From Siphonodentalium dalli (taxonomy: Eukaryota > Mollusca > Scaphopoda > Gadilida > Siphonodentaliidae): 64,000 bases of DNA. Below, in pieces: positions 40,601 to 55,600 of the stretch (within the stretch, counting starts at the first letter, position 1; the number at the start of each line of letters is the position of its first letter). Location: contig CP136064.1 of NCBI GenBank assembly GCA_032622095.1, positions 257,035,863-257,099,862 on the forward strand, given 5' to 3'. The notes beneath the pieces are model-generated. The model searched no databases. It was given only the letters and a program-made list of their open reading frames with translations, and had not been told where the DNA came from. A program made the translations under genes and the position numbers.

Positions 40601-43600
40601 TTCTTCGTTGGCTTGTGACAATAAATGGTGATCAATTTGACATGATAAAATCCTCTCTTATTTCTCCGTGACATATCTTATCCTGATGTTAATGGTAAGT
40701 TTATCTATCCCCTTTTCAACTACTACCTGCACTCGCTTTCCCTTTCTCTTTCCTATCCCTTCATCTATAAACTTTATTACTCGGACCATACAGAACCAAA
40801 CCCGTCTGCTATACCCCAATGGTATATATTGGGGTAACATTTATTTACTGAGGATAGGACTTAACAAAAGCCCCCAAGCTTGTTGCCCAATCCTCGTTTG
40901 AACACTTTGAGATTATATGTTATGTATTTATTGTTTGTAATTATGTTCTGTTTAGTTCAAATAAAATATTGTTTAAACCAAATGGGTTTGTCGATACGAC
41001 ACGGGTGTTGTTGCTGAATGATAGAACGAGAGGCGCTTGCGCCTCGAGTTCTATCCTTCCGCGACAGCACGAGTGCCATATCGACAAACCCATTTACACA
41101 TCGTGTCGTTCTGTGTTTATTGCACGCTTCGCGTCCTAGAATCCGTGCATTAAAAATACAGGATTAGAAGGTTTATTTAGGCTCATACAGGGCGTGTATG
41201 TCATGTGTAATGAATCTTTTATTTAAATAGTTCCAGTTTCATGGTGGAAGGCGAACGTCATGTGCGTCATTTTACGTCAACGAGATGCGTATGGAACGTA
41301 CGTTCCATACGGATTTGTAAATATGGAACAGCAATAACACTGTACTTCCAGGAACAAGCGTGTAATAAATGATGTTCCCCTCAACCGGGACTGTAATGAT
41401 TTTTTAGATTTAGATTTTATTTTGAAGCAAATCATAATACAATGATGTCTGCCAACAATATTGTACATGGAATGATGAGAATATAATTATGTTAGAGTTA
41501 TCAATAAATGGTCAAGTGACTCACTCACTCATATAAATATATTCATACATCCTCGAAGAAGATAATCTCTGAATAACTCTGTAGTCTATGTTATCCAAAA
41601 GTGCTCGTATATCTTTATGGGTCGTTTTGGATCACAAGGTTTTGAGTCGCTCAAATGAACATGAAGTCGCTCAAATGAACATGAAGATCCTGGTATAAGA
41701 TTGGTATGCAAGACACCAAGTTTTTTAAATAGGATGTCACGTTGGCGCCCATGTTTCGCACACAAAAAAGAAAGAAGTGCTCCTCGTCTTCCAAAATATT
41801 GCATGTTGCACATTTTCTATCCGGACGACCAATTTTCGGTCTTTTGTATGTCAGTTTCACAGCCAATTTATGAGCACTAATTCTCATCATAGTCAAGTAT
41901 TGAATGCAAGTTTTTTGTATGTGTAACTTTAGGTAATTTTGACATTCAATGTTTGAATACATCTTCCCAAAAAGCTGAAGCTTATTATCTTCAGCTTTCG
42001 TGGAAAGTACTTGCAGTTGCTTGTTTAATGTTGTGGTAAAACTATCATTTATTTTTTCTTCCAGGTTGTGATACATTGAATTAGAGTCTATATTAAATCT
42101 CTTCATTATATTTTCCACCGTTGAATACCATGATTTATGACCACTTTCTGATAATTCTTTATCAGTATCACAAACCTCTCTGAGAAATCGCAGAGATGGA
42201 AATTTTTCCACTCGTGTTAAATAGTTCAACGCACGTTTACTAATAAAGTTAGATATGGGTTTTCTCCCAAGTTCACATCGGCTAGCAAGATTATAAGATT
42301 TTTTCGGTACTCCCAATACGTACTTGCAGAATCTTATGTGAATTTTCTCGAAGGGAGTCTGATCATTGAAAAAAGATTTCTCTGTGAAATCACATATCCA
42401 TACCTCAGACCCATACACGAGGATAGGTCTGATGAGTGCATCAAATAACTTCAAGAAAAGTTCAGTATTAGAAATATTAAAATCAAGTATTTTTTATTTG
42501 AGAGAAAAAACTGCTTTGAGGGGATTCGAGAATAATCTTGTTCGAAGTAGTTAATTTTACAAATATTATATCCGAATTGACAGCACACACCGTCATTCGT
42601 ATATACTAATTAAATGCAGCGACTATCGATGGCAAAATGGGTTTCGTTAGTTTATCGCCGATAGATGCGTCCCGAATCAAGAAGTAAATATTTACAATTG
42701 AGCGTAGTTGTTCAGACGATGTTTTCAATGGAGTGTTGTGGTCGATTTGCTTGAGATTTTCGGCGATGTTGGTATAATGCTAAATATTCCTCCAGTTGGC
42801 ACACTACCTGAGCACTAACTTATCAGTTTCATGCACCCCAACAAGTACATAATATGTCTGTCGGTACGGCTCTATCGTACCATCACGGAAGGATAAAACT
42901 CGAGGCTGCGCCCCTCGTGCTATCCCTCCGAGTTAGCACTCGTGTCGTATCGACGAAACCATGCATTAACACACTCGTATTGCTGTGTGTAGGAATCAGG
43001 GAGCTAAATGTGTTCTAGAGTCGGGGAGCGAGTACACCGTGGAACCCTAAAGGTGAAGGTAACTGAAGAATGACCTTCACCTGATACATGCGACACGTTA
43101 TTAAAGGATGACATCGCGTTTATTTGATTTGTACATAATATCTAAATAATTTAAACTGGTGAATGAATGGGGGAACGGATTTTTGTGAGCGGGAAATGTA
43201 TTTAACTAGCTGTTGTAGATCTGGGTTTTTCCAGATCAAATTTGGCTGTGAGATAGCCCTGTCGTACACTTGGGGATTTATTTTAAAAAGTAAACACATG
43301 ACCTATGATTTTTCTTGCATTTTCGTGATCAACTGGTGTCAATCTAGCTGGGTAAACATCACTGGTATGGCCTGCAGGCTTCAATTCAGCGAATTTGGCC
43401 GAAACGTTAACACTGTCGCCTATGGGAAACCATTTAGTTCCGTGATTCCTGTATGTATACGCCTTGTCATTTAGTCGCGGCCATATTGGATCCACCAAGA
43501 TCTGTTCAGTTTTTAGTGCAACAGGTCAAAGTTCCGGAGTAGCATGCCATATATGGAATTCGTGAATATTCAAAAGCTCCATATATGGAATGCTACTCCA

Positions 43601-46600
43601 AAATTTTATCTGTAGCACTAAAAAGAAGGAAGGGGCTGTGTGGATCCAAAATGGCCGCGACCAGTGTATTGTATTGATTGGATAACGTAATGTAACATGT
43701 TGAGTATGAGATTCGGAGGCTCAAGCATGACAATAGTTTGTTAAAGAGGCAGCTTGTTGGCGTGTGAACTCACAACTTCATGGAAATGAATGGAAGAACA
43801 CACACCATATATATTGGTTTTCAATTTGTGCCACAAACTAAGATTTTCTTATTAGCTAATTTTAGTGATTAACCTTTCCATGACTGGAGCTTCCTGAAAT
43901 TTAGCGAAAATCCTGTGCCAATGCATTCTCATATATATGCGAGTCTCACATATATAAGAGAATGCATTGGCCTAATAGTAATTACATTGGCCTTGTAAAA
44001 CAGTGCATTCGCTTATATGTGCGAGGCTTCCTATGGGATAGTCGCATATATATATAAGAGCATAAACTGGCACATGATTTTTAATGCTGCACCAGCGCAG
44101 CTCCCGCTATGAAAGGGTTAAATCTCTAAGGTACATTATATTTTCCACGGGTTTTGACTGCATGGCATCGGTGGGCAAGGTTATCCATAATGAAATGGGG
44201 CACGCCGGGGCAATGTTAGTTATAGGTAAACATAAAATAAAATAGTAAATGTATTCGAAATTATCAATATCTCTTTCTCAAATGAAAGAGAATGTGGTAT
44301 TTGACGTATTTATAACAGATGGCGTTACATAATTATGTTGTGCCAAGCAAAAGATACCCTTGTATTATCATCAACTGAATTAAACTCAACTTGATGTCAT
44401 TTAAATATCGAAGATTCAGGGGAGATTTAATTGAGACATATAAGATGTTAAATGGACATTACAATTTGGACACCAGTTGCCTTTTTCAAATGTCTCCATA
44501 CACAACAACAAGAGGAAATATCAGGAAATTATATAGACAAAAGTTCAACAAGAATGTTGGAAAATTCTTCTTCACGCAGCGTGTGGTTTCGTCTTGGAAT
44601 AGTCTACCAGACCATATCGTTCAACTAAAATCTCTGGATGAATTTAAGACTAACATAGACGCTTACTTCTATCACTTGAAGTATGATTACGAATACGTCA
44701 AATGATATTCTCACACTAATATGCATATTATGCAAATCCATTAATTTATTCAATTGTACCGGAACTAAAAGTCAAATGACTTGTTCCGATGATGATGCTG
44801 ATGATGATGATGATGATTATTCCACGTAAGAAATCAAAGAATGCAGCTGTCATATTACTTATATACCTATTCCTGGAATAGTATATATTCTATGTAATCG
44901 TACCATAATTATGTATATATATTTATGTATTTTAAACAGTTTCACTTTGTGACGCCATATACGTCTATGGTTGTGACGAAACCAGATGCATCTGTGCTGC
45001 CTGACGTTGGGGATTCTCCAACACCCAGGGATGAAGGTAAGTTAACACATTCTGTACTAAATGGACTCTCCCATCAGTTATACAAGTATACATGGAAATG
45101 GTCTATTATTCAACAAGAGGGGTGTCCAGACAATATAAAACAGATGAACAGAATAGGCGTACAGAAGAATTTCTATTTGCTGGTGGGAAATGTTCAGAGA
45201 TTTTTGTTGAACGTATCAGATGAGCGTATCCTATGACATCACGATCTGAGTAATACACGGTATGGCTTTGACATGGTATAATTCTATTTCACTATTAGAA
45301 TAGGCATAGAAGATACCAATTTTTTGTGATGTCACTCATTAGAAAAAGTTGTCAATATTACACTGTTACTAAGAGGTGAACTACCGTAATTAATAGATAC
45401 ATGCAGGGTATTACTTGGTTGGTTTGATATTATAGGCCTGATTTCAGTCCTCAGTAGCCTCATATCAGCCTTCGTCGTCAGGCTGATTGTGATATGAGGT
45501 TACCTCAGGGTGATATAGGGCCTAATATCAAACCAACGATGTTGGCGCTGCTAGTCTACAGGGTCACTGTCTCGTTGTTCCCCTTGCCGAGGAGATATAA
45601 ATGGGTACAGGACGTTTTGTATCATCTTAAGTCATTTCGTACCATATTTTTGGTAGTTTCGTACCATATTTTTGGTAGTTTCATACCTTATTGTTTGGTC
45701 GTTTCGTACCATGTAGGAAATCAATTGGTCATTTCGTACCATGTTACTACATGTATGTCACACCATATGGAAACAAATAAATGATTTTCTACAAAGTACG
45801 AAATAAAAATAAGTAACCAAACAATCCGGTACCCTACCGTTATGTAAAACCAAAAATTAGGAATGGATTACTATGGAACGACCATGGTTATGGTATCAAA
45901 TACTGAAATAATGAAGAAGTCACTGCAGTTGTATATATCATTTATGTGGTCACATTATATGCATGTATAATGCAACCTGTAAGTTGACATGACCTCTGTT
46001 CTATTTGGCTTATGATTGAGTTCTGAAGTGCTCTTCGCACTGTCAGGTTTACTTGATCAATACTCCAGCAATGTTCAGAATCCGATTCCACGACGCTCGT
46101 ATGAAACGTCTAGAAAATAGAATCCATATTTAATAAATCCTTCAGACATTCAATATTACCGATCGCCTGAATCAACATCTGACTGTTTGAAGCGGTTCCA
46201 CTCAATGGTTGTTTTCAGAAGAAGTCGTCGCAATGTACAGTGCTAGTACGCACTAGTACACAGTAGATCGAACGATTATCTTACGGTGTTAGAGATGTTG
46301 TTGTTGTTATTGTTGACATAATCATATTCATACTGCTGTTGTTAGTACTTGTCGAACACATTCTAAGTTCTCCACCGGATTTTGACAGACAATCCCTGCA
46401 TCTGGATCTGGATGGTGTACGGCGTATGATCCTCGCGGATGTGTAGAACGCCGGGCGAGAGAGAATTATGTTCTTTGCGGGACTGTTGAGTTGTCAGCTG
46501 CTGTTCTATTTTGAATTTCGCATGCGTCCATCTCATTTAGAGTGTTCCACTGAATAATTGTCCGTGGGAAGAATGAATTTGAGTATTCAGCAGAGTTTGT

Positions 46601-49600
46601 CACCAGTGGCTCTTACCGGTAGGACAGTGAATTATTACATTCCTGTTTTGAGACTATATTTGTGGCACTGAAATCTGCAAATTTCTTGGCTCGGATTTTT
46701 CTGCCCACCTTTTTTGGTTTAATTAAGCACTGAGTGTTTACAGCCGACACCTGCCCCTTATCCATCTTGTGAAAGAGCTCCAGCCTCTGGTCTTTCCTTC
46801 TTTCTTAGAGTGGTCTTATCTCGCAGTCATTCATCAGTTTGGCCATGTCCTTCGATTGGTAATTGCCGGTCATGAGCCGTACAGCTCCTCTCTGTATTCT
46901 CTCCAGGGCGTCGATGTTCTGCTGCTGGTGAGGATCCCACATGACGGCTGCGTATTCCAGCGACGATCTTACGAGTGTCTCATACGCTACGCATTTACTC
47001 TTGAATGGTGCCTTCCTACGGTTTCTTCTGATGAATCCGAGCGTGCTGTTAGCCTTCTTCGTGATCTTGTCTATCTGTGGCAACCATTTCATATCGTTTG
47101 AGAGCATGACTCCAAGATATGGTGATTGAGTGACGCTTTGTATGATCTGTTTCTGAGCTGGTACATGTAGGTCAGTTGGGAACAGTGATAATCACAGTAA
47201 TACTGACAGTGAATGAGTGATACATCAAGTGATCAACGTCATACTAGTACAGTCCTCAAATTCGGTTGCTTAATTCAGATATTCTGGGTCAATAATAATC
47301 ACAATATTAAAAACAAGCTCTCAATTGGATCTTCGGTATCTGCTACATGTACAGGATATAGTCCACAGTCCGTATATCATCGCAGTTTTCATGTTCAGGG
47401 TCACTTTCTGACGCGAAAATGTTCGAGAACACGCATTTTTTTTTGGCAGGGGGGTATCCCATGTTGACGTCACGGAATTTGCAGTTTGGTGATTCCAACA
47501 AGATTCATGGTGGCGCTCCTAGCGTTAATTTGAGATTGGTGGCGACCCTAGCGTTCATTGGTTTAAGAATTGATCATTGGTGATAGTGTTGGCGAGAGGC
47601 ATTGCCGGAGATGACTGTCCATTCAGAGTTTCAATGGTGAATTTTGAACTTTCCAACACTTCAACAATCGAGTTCTGACTCGCACTAAAATCACCCATTA
47701 AAATTAATTTAGAGGAAATGCAATAAATCACGGACTTTTCGTAAGTATTCTGTTTTATATCCTTAACATAAGATAAAATTAATTTGATTTTCCTTTCTGT
47801 ATTTTATCGAATAAAAAATGCGTTCAGTAGCTTTTGATCAAGACCGTACTGAATTAAGGGGAATTCCCTACTTCGCTAAAATAGAAATTGTCAAAATAGT
47901 CCGTATTCGTGCGCGCTGTAAACAATGTGTAAACTTCGTTACTTTTTCGATTTCCAAACATAATTGGGTGGTATTTTTTAGCTTTTTGGGCCCTGTCTCC
48001 ACATTTTGTCAACTTTATTGAACTAATTATTGATTATTTTACATTCGTAGCACACGAGTATATTATTTTCGACTTTTAGTTGGTTATTTAGACGTTTTGT
48101 TTTGAATACAAGCCAGTTGTGGAAACGCACGTGCACCAGCTGTTGCCATCCACGATATCCTTGTTACCATCCAGGATACAAGATCGGAAACCGCATAGGC
48201 GTCTTCGCGTGTATTTGATGAAATATAGCTATATTGTAAGATAAATCTTGATATCCACTGAATCGTAAGCGCATCAAAAACTTTGTCCCTCTTTCCTCTC
48301 CAGAGTTATCTCCCATATATATGTCAACCTCGAAATCTTTCTGATCGCCTGTTCTCACATAGCAAGAAAGATAGCTGGATTTAGTTTTTATGGTAGTGCT
48401 GGCCGTTGTCAATATACTACACAAAAATATTTTGGACAGGGTCGGGCTTACATTTTTTGGTTAGGGTGGGGGCGAAATTTCGCAATTTGTTTTTTGCGAT
48501 GATTTCAACCATTTTTACTACCATGTATCTATAGGACGTATTAATGATCCTCCTGAAAGAATTTTGTAAATCGGTTGAGAAATGTCCAAGTTACAGACCA
48601 TCGAAATTTGTATTCATACATTGACTGAGGAGAAAGCGGTTGTGACCAAAACTCCTCTTAGACGACGCACATGAGCAGGATTTGGTTTATGTGAGCGTGT
48701 TATTCCTAGAGAGAAGACCAACTGGTGCAATTTTTACCAAGATCCAAAAACATTTGTCCCTGTTAGGGAGGGGTGCAAACATTGTCATTTTTTGTCGTCT
48801 CCGATTTGAACCAAAATTGTTGTGAAGTATCGATAGGACGTTCTGAGAGTACTCCCGAATAAATTTTGTAAATCGGTTGAAAAATGTAGAAATTGTGGCC
48901 CATTAATTCTTATCAAGTTTACAGAAGATGCACTATGGATTTAAATTTCTACAACCAATCGTCACTTTTTTTGCTTGTTGTCCCTGCGCGACTGGTGCTG
49001 GTTCAACTTTGATTGTCTCATGAATGTCAATAACGCCGAGGCCTGCATAATGCAACAACAACGCTTTCTTTTTGGCCGAATCATTAATATCTGTTGCAAT
49101 CAGGGGGGGGGGGAATTCCGGCACGTATGCCGGGGTGGGTGGGTGGTCAAAGCCACCAACAAGCAATTTTTTCCGCAACTAAAAAAAATATTTCCTGCTT
49201 GTTTTTTAGTGTTTTGGCAATGAGTTGGGCTTCAAAACCACTTTGAATGAGAGAAATAATGTAATTCTAACTGGTAAACTGACTGCAGGCAGTTATCGTG
49301 TTGTATTTTGTTGCAAATTATGAAATCCAAGATGGCCGCTGGCAGCCATGTTTTTTTGGCCGAATGACCTCAAAATGACTCATTCCTATTTACATGTCCA
49401 TGTTAACATCCATGATAAATAGTATGCACAGAAATTCATATACAGCTGTTTACAGTGAATTTCCCCCCGCAAATCTCTGTTTTAGTGTTAAAAGGGGGGT
49501 GGGTGTCAAAAAATTGTCGGAAAAAACTACCGTAAACGGAAAATAATTTGGCGGTGGGGGTGGGTGGGTACAAAAAATGATCGAAAGGGAAAAAATGCCA

Positions 49601-52600
49601 TACGTGCCTGAAAAAAATTTCCGACCCCCCCCCCCCCCCCCCCCCCCCCATGTTGCAATCAGAAAGTTCCCAAACCTATCCAGGTATTTAGGCCACGTCA
49701 ATGCAACGGATGATTCATCTGCAGTGTCGAAAGCAGGTAATGGTGGTAGGGAAATCGCCATGATTTAAATACAAAAAATGCAATAAAAGTTCAAATTACA
49801 ACATTTTCTTGAAAAATATTCCACAAATCCCATCTTCGTCGCCAGTTGTCATGTTTGAATCTTGTTATATAGATTGATGGCCCGTAGATAGTTTATAATC
49901 AACAAGATTAGATTAAATCACATTCTATAATTTTAACTTCAGGAAGTCAAATTCACGAACAGCCAAGGGAGGTAATACTTCCAACAGGAAGTCAACATTA
50001 TACAGTTGTCGCCGTTGTCGAGGGAGACATTGAGATTTGTCACCCGCTCGAGAACGGTATGTCTCCCGAGGAGCGAAGCTCCGAGGGAGACATTCCGTTC
50101 TCGAGCGGGTGACAAATCGCAATGTCTCCTTAGAAGAAGGGCAACAACTGTTTTGTTATCCGATTATACCAGAGAAAATATCCTTGCCATCCACACGCAC
50201 GATGTTGCACTGAGTCACGGGTGCTTTCTTTCCCGATTATATATATTTTCATTAACTACTTATCGTCCCATAGGATTTCTGTTCCATAAACGACTATCAA
50301 GCTGTTAAGCATTTGATAATCCGCGTTTATTCACGATCATTTTGGTGGTCAAATCGTCAATATCGGTCCATGCAATGTAAAACAATAAGCCATATTGGTA
50401 TTTTCTCGTCTTCTGCAATGTGGCATATTCAATGTCGTTTTGTGCGCGCAATTTGCTCGCGATGTTCATTTCACAACGGTCTTCTCCGAAAGCTATTGGG
50501 AAGTTGTCAATTTCATTAATGTACATTCATGTCATTCATATGTGTCAGTGCTCATGGCGATCCTCACTAAAAATACTTCTATTATCACATTGCAGACATC
50601 GCGGGGGATACGCATACAGTACCATTCATTCTCGACAAACGTATGCATTACGTTGTCTACCAGCGAACATTTATAACCAACCAACCTCAAGGGATCCTCT
50701 CTTTCAATCTTGTATCATAATGTCGACATGAACAAATTGAATCACCGAGATGTTTCGATGTAAAAAGTAAATAATAACGCTTGTCCGATAAAAGTATCAA
50801 CTTAAAAGTTCGAATATTAGTGTTCACTAAATATATGCAAATTAGCAAACACCACAACTGGTGTGTTTTGCGAATCCGTGGGGTATATAAGATCTATGAT
50901 TTTTTTAGTACGTCTTAGTGATGTGAAATAGATGAGTTTCTGCAGTGTGTGTTTGGAGATATGTATCCCGGATCAGCGGGCGACAGTGTGATTTGTCGCC
51001 CGACACGTGACAGCACATGGGCCAATCAGAAGGGTTGACAATAGGGAGGAGGATAACAAACTCTTTTAAAGTCACACTCAGTATTCACTCTGACAATATC
51101 ACACCAATCACACCATCAAACGAAGAGTCGATTACAGTTACTAGTAACGAGGATACCCATTGCTTCCATTTGGTTTCAAGTGGGTTTCATTCAAATAAAA
51201 TATGTCACAATTTGAATTCAAAACAATTTGAGTTCTTAAAGCATGATTTTTGGCTGTCCATCCACAAACATTTAAATGTCCAATAGTGAGATGATCTGTT
51301 GACCGGGTATTGTCCTATTAGTCATGTCCACGCTGATTGTCACGTTTGATGATTCTGCCATTAGCGGTTATCCGATAATTGTTCCCACCAGGAAGTTCCT
51401 TCAAGATTGTGCGTGAATTCAGCTCCAGAATCCTTTCTGTGTGTGTCTTACTGGATCTTATGTATACATTTTTTAATTCTTCTGAATCTATCAAAAAGAA
51501 TTTGTTCTGTAATACTAATATCTTCTGGTCGATTGAACCAAAGCTAGCTTTTACAACCCAGGCTTTCCTGACAGCCTGCTCACCATCGTTCAGCTGCTGT
51601 TAATGTAACTTTTCCATCACAAACACTGCCCAAGGCATCTACAAGCTGTTTAACTTTCTGCAAAATGTCAACATCACTTGTTGCGTTATCACCGTATGGG
51701 AGATTGGATTATAACTGTCAGATCGGTTAAATTCAAAGGATTATCCACTCCACCTGTCACACCGACTGCCGCAGAACCGTTAGCTGATTGCTGATTACCC
51801 TTGAACTCAAGAGCCGTTAAGCGATCCGTGATTGTGTTCATGCTCGCTGATAACTTCTCGCTTTCTGCCTGTTGTTTACCAATGGCGAGATCAAAGTCCT
51901 GGGTCATAGCTTTTAATTTGTTATCAAAGTTCTCAAGCAGGTTCTTACGCAAATTGTCAATTTTACTTTCGAACATTTTCCGGATAGAATTTTGGCCTTT
52001 TTGGAGTTCAGCAATTGATTTACAAACGTCTTGTAATTGACTCACCACCGATATTTCTGCATTGTCCGCCATTGTTTGTGTCACTTTCTGTTTACTTTCT
52101 GGATTCGGTGTCTCTCCATCCGAACTCCGGGGTCGCCTCCCTCTTTCAATAGAAGTAGCCTTTGTGTCGTTTCGGTGCATACTGGAGGTTATAGCACTCC
52201 CGGAATCACATTAGTTAGAACAGGATTAAATAGCTAAATATTCCATTTTCCAGAGAGAAAAGACAAAACAAATCCGCCATGTTGGACATGCCCACAACAT
52301 AGCGTAGGGATGAAAAAGATGAGAAAAAAGGGCAGCCAACGAAGACCAACAAGCAGCCAACGAAGACCAACAAGAAGACCAACAATGGCTAAAGGTAGGA
52401 ATTTCAATTTGGCATGTTCCTTTAACACTAATGCATGTGACGTAGAATGTTCGAGTGACTCGGACTTTGGGCGGCCGTTGGGTAGGAAATTACATGAAAT
52501 AAAAGTTAATGGTGGTATGTTTAAATAATTACATGCAACGCACATTCAATATAAGTCCATTCCGTTTTAGTAGCAATCTTTTTCAAACCAATGGTGTCCA

Positions 52601-55600
52601 TTTTCAAACCAATAGTTCTTGTATTCAATATGAGACCATTCGATTCTAATAGATATCGTTTGGGTGTATTCTAAGCAGAAAACCCGAACTTTAAAGACGT
52701 AAATCGTTGCGTTTGACCGATAAATCATCCATATGGTTTTAATGGTGTGTGTACCTTTAAATATATTTAACAACCTACTTGTATAATACCAATACGTATT
52801 TTCACTCTTATGTGGTTATCCAATATGTTGCTCTCGTCGTGGCACGGCTTGGAGTTGCGGCCATTTTGACAGCCATATCGATTGTATTATTTACTGTCCG
52901 TGTCAAGCTATTCGCTTCCGTACTCTCATTGCACACAAACTGTTACTTCTGCGTAATTCCTATGCCACAATATATTGTATAATGACTTGTTTCGAGAACT
53001 GAGGTCATATAGACAACCTTGCTGGAACCATCTTGGATAACAAAGTTCCCCCCAAAGCGGATTTTATCGGATTTTAGATATGTTATACTAGGATTATCCT
53101 GCGTCTTTTGACACTCAAATCGCTTCATTACCAATTTATTCGCGTACCACGACCATACTACTAGTTCGCCATATATGTGATAAATAATTAATACATTGTT
53201 ATATCAGCGACTTTCATTGAATGACCATTGTTGAAACCGAATAATCTGAACGGATTTTTAAATATTGTATTGCTACAATGTCGTGTCGTTCCAAGTGTTA
53301 TCAGGATATATTGTTACACCTCTTGTGTTATCCATAAATGATCATGCGTATACGAGTTAAGTGTAAAATGTCCCTTCGCTGGTAGCTCCAGCCTCCATTG
53401 GTATTCTCCATACACTGTTTGGTATTCCCCATACAATGTTAATAAAGCACAACAGTTTTCCAATATGTGTAACTTACAATTATAGCTCGTCCGGTTCTTG
53501 ACTAAATTGTGAGATCTGAAGAGTTAACTTTATAAATATAAATAAAACTTCGCAGCTGCGCTATCAGAAACATCGGCAGCAGCTGTTGGCGCCGCGCAAT
53601 AACATCGCCCACCGCCCGTCCTATCATACCAAATTGGTTACTTGGACGTATTTATCCAGATCCAGAACTACGTTTCCATCTGGATTGTAAATGAAGTAGC
53701 AATATGGCCACTACAAACACATCAGTCGAACTGAAATTCGGCGGTTCGAATTTACATATATCGTCGCGTCAGAACTAAACTGTTCTATCTCCATTTTGGC
53801 GGGGAAATGAGATATTGGTATCGTTCGATTCGTTGCGAGAATTCCTGTCCGAAAGTCACCAGATATCGTGGATGAGATGCTGTGTAATTCTGTTCCATCT
53901 CAAAAATTCATTTTTTTTACAGTGCCATTGTATATAGACCAATGAATCTATTTATTTTGTACCACGTGATTAAATCAATTTCAGTGCTAAAATGTTGTAT
54001 CTTTTCAATAATGGCAGAGTGCCAGCGAAGTGACTAGTTGGAAATAATGCTTTCTCACTCCAAGGTATGAACATCTTATTTCTAGGATAATTATTTGGTT
54101 AAAATAACACAGAAAATTGCGTGATTTGGGATTTTTTCACGTTTATATGATTAAAAAACACGAAAACCACTATAGCACGGAAAAAAACGGAAAATTTTAT
54201 ACAAATTGTTCTATCTCCAAAGTGTTTTTTCGTGATTTCACCCAATATATCATATGTTTTGCCTCGAAACTCGTTATATAATAGTATTTTTACACCAGCT
54301 ACCATATCCGCTGTGTACTATCTTCCAAAACAGAATGAGAACATGTGAACTGGGGGGTCAAAACTTTAAAGTCAATTTCCCACAAAAATGAAAAAATGGA
54401 GATAGAACACTTTAGTTCTGATGCGACGATTTTATATGTAATAATGGACCGTCGGATTTCAGTTTGACTTCAAATATATTTGAACCATTTGTAAATGCGA
54501 GCAGACTACCATTAAAGGATTACACCGGTATAGCTTTTTTTTCAGTACTTTTCGATGCCCACTGATCCTCTGAGCACGTTGCTGAAAAGTGTTTTGTGAT
54601 AGGCTGCCCGTAACGGAAGTTATGCCGATTCAGCTGATTACATATTTCATTATGGGTAATGCAGTCTGAATCACGAACATGACTTTTGGAACTTATTCCC
54701 TATTCCTTATTCCTTATTCTCAAAAATTTCTCTGTCGATCAATTTGACGGTATGTGTGGGTGGCCCGCCCCAAATACCCCATAGAAACACGCCGACCCCC
54801 CCCCCCCCACCCATCCCCCCGGGTGTACCACACCGAAGGGGAGAAAATGGGGTATGAACCATTTTAGAGAACGGTAAGGATTTCGGCCGATTTGACGGCA
54901 TGTGTGGGTGGCCCGCCCCAAATACCCCCTGGAAACACCCCGACCCCACTCACCACCCCGGGGGGTACCACCCTGAGGGGATGAAATGGGGTATGGAGCA
55001 TTTTCGAGAACGGTAAGGATTTCGGCCGATTTGACGGCATGGGTGGGTAGCCGGCCCCAAATACCCATAGAAACACCACGATCCCCCCACCATCACCCCC
55101 GGGGGGTACCACCCCCAGGGGTGAAAATGTGGTATGGACCATTTTCGAGAACGGTAAGGATTTCGGCCGATTTGACGGCATGGTGGGTGGCTCGCCACAA
55201 ATACCCCTAGAAACACCCCGACCCCCACCATCACCCCCGGGTTTTCGAGAACGGTAAGGATTTTGGCCGATTTGACGCCATGGGTGGGTGGCCCGCTCCA
55301 AATACCCCCTAGAAACACCCCGACCAATTGCAAAGGTCTGCCACAATCAGGAATTTTGCAACAGTTTAGAGTCAGTTTTTACACCACACAGACTATACTT
55401 ACTCCCAATTGTGGCCGGTTATAATGGGTTACCTCGGTACCTTTTTGACAGTGATGTGCCCCTATGGTGGCTATGGACGAATTCACACAAATAGGGGCCA
55501 CAAATATGATAGATCTCCCACAATCTGAAATTTAGCAGCATTTTTGGGTCCGTTTTGTCGCCAGACTTTACTTATATAGGCCCAACTTGTGGCCGGGCAT

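Noticed and set aside
49436-49768. Poly-Gly and poly-Pro frames around 49.6 kb
   Set aside because: They are created by a 25-C homopolymer; no conserved sequence outside it.
54707-55346. Several overlapping Gly/Pro-rich frames up to 160 residues
   Set aside because: They are by-products of a ~140-bp GC-rich tandem array and occur in several frames at once.
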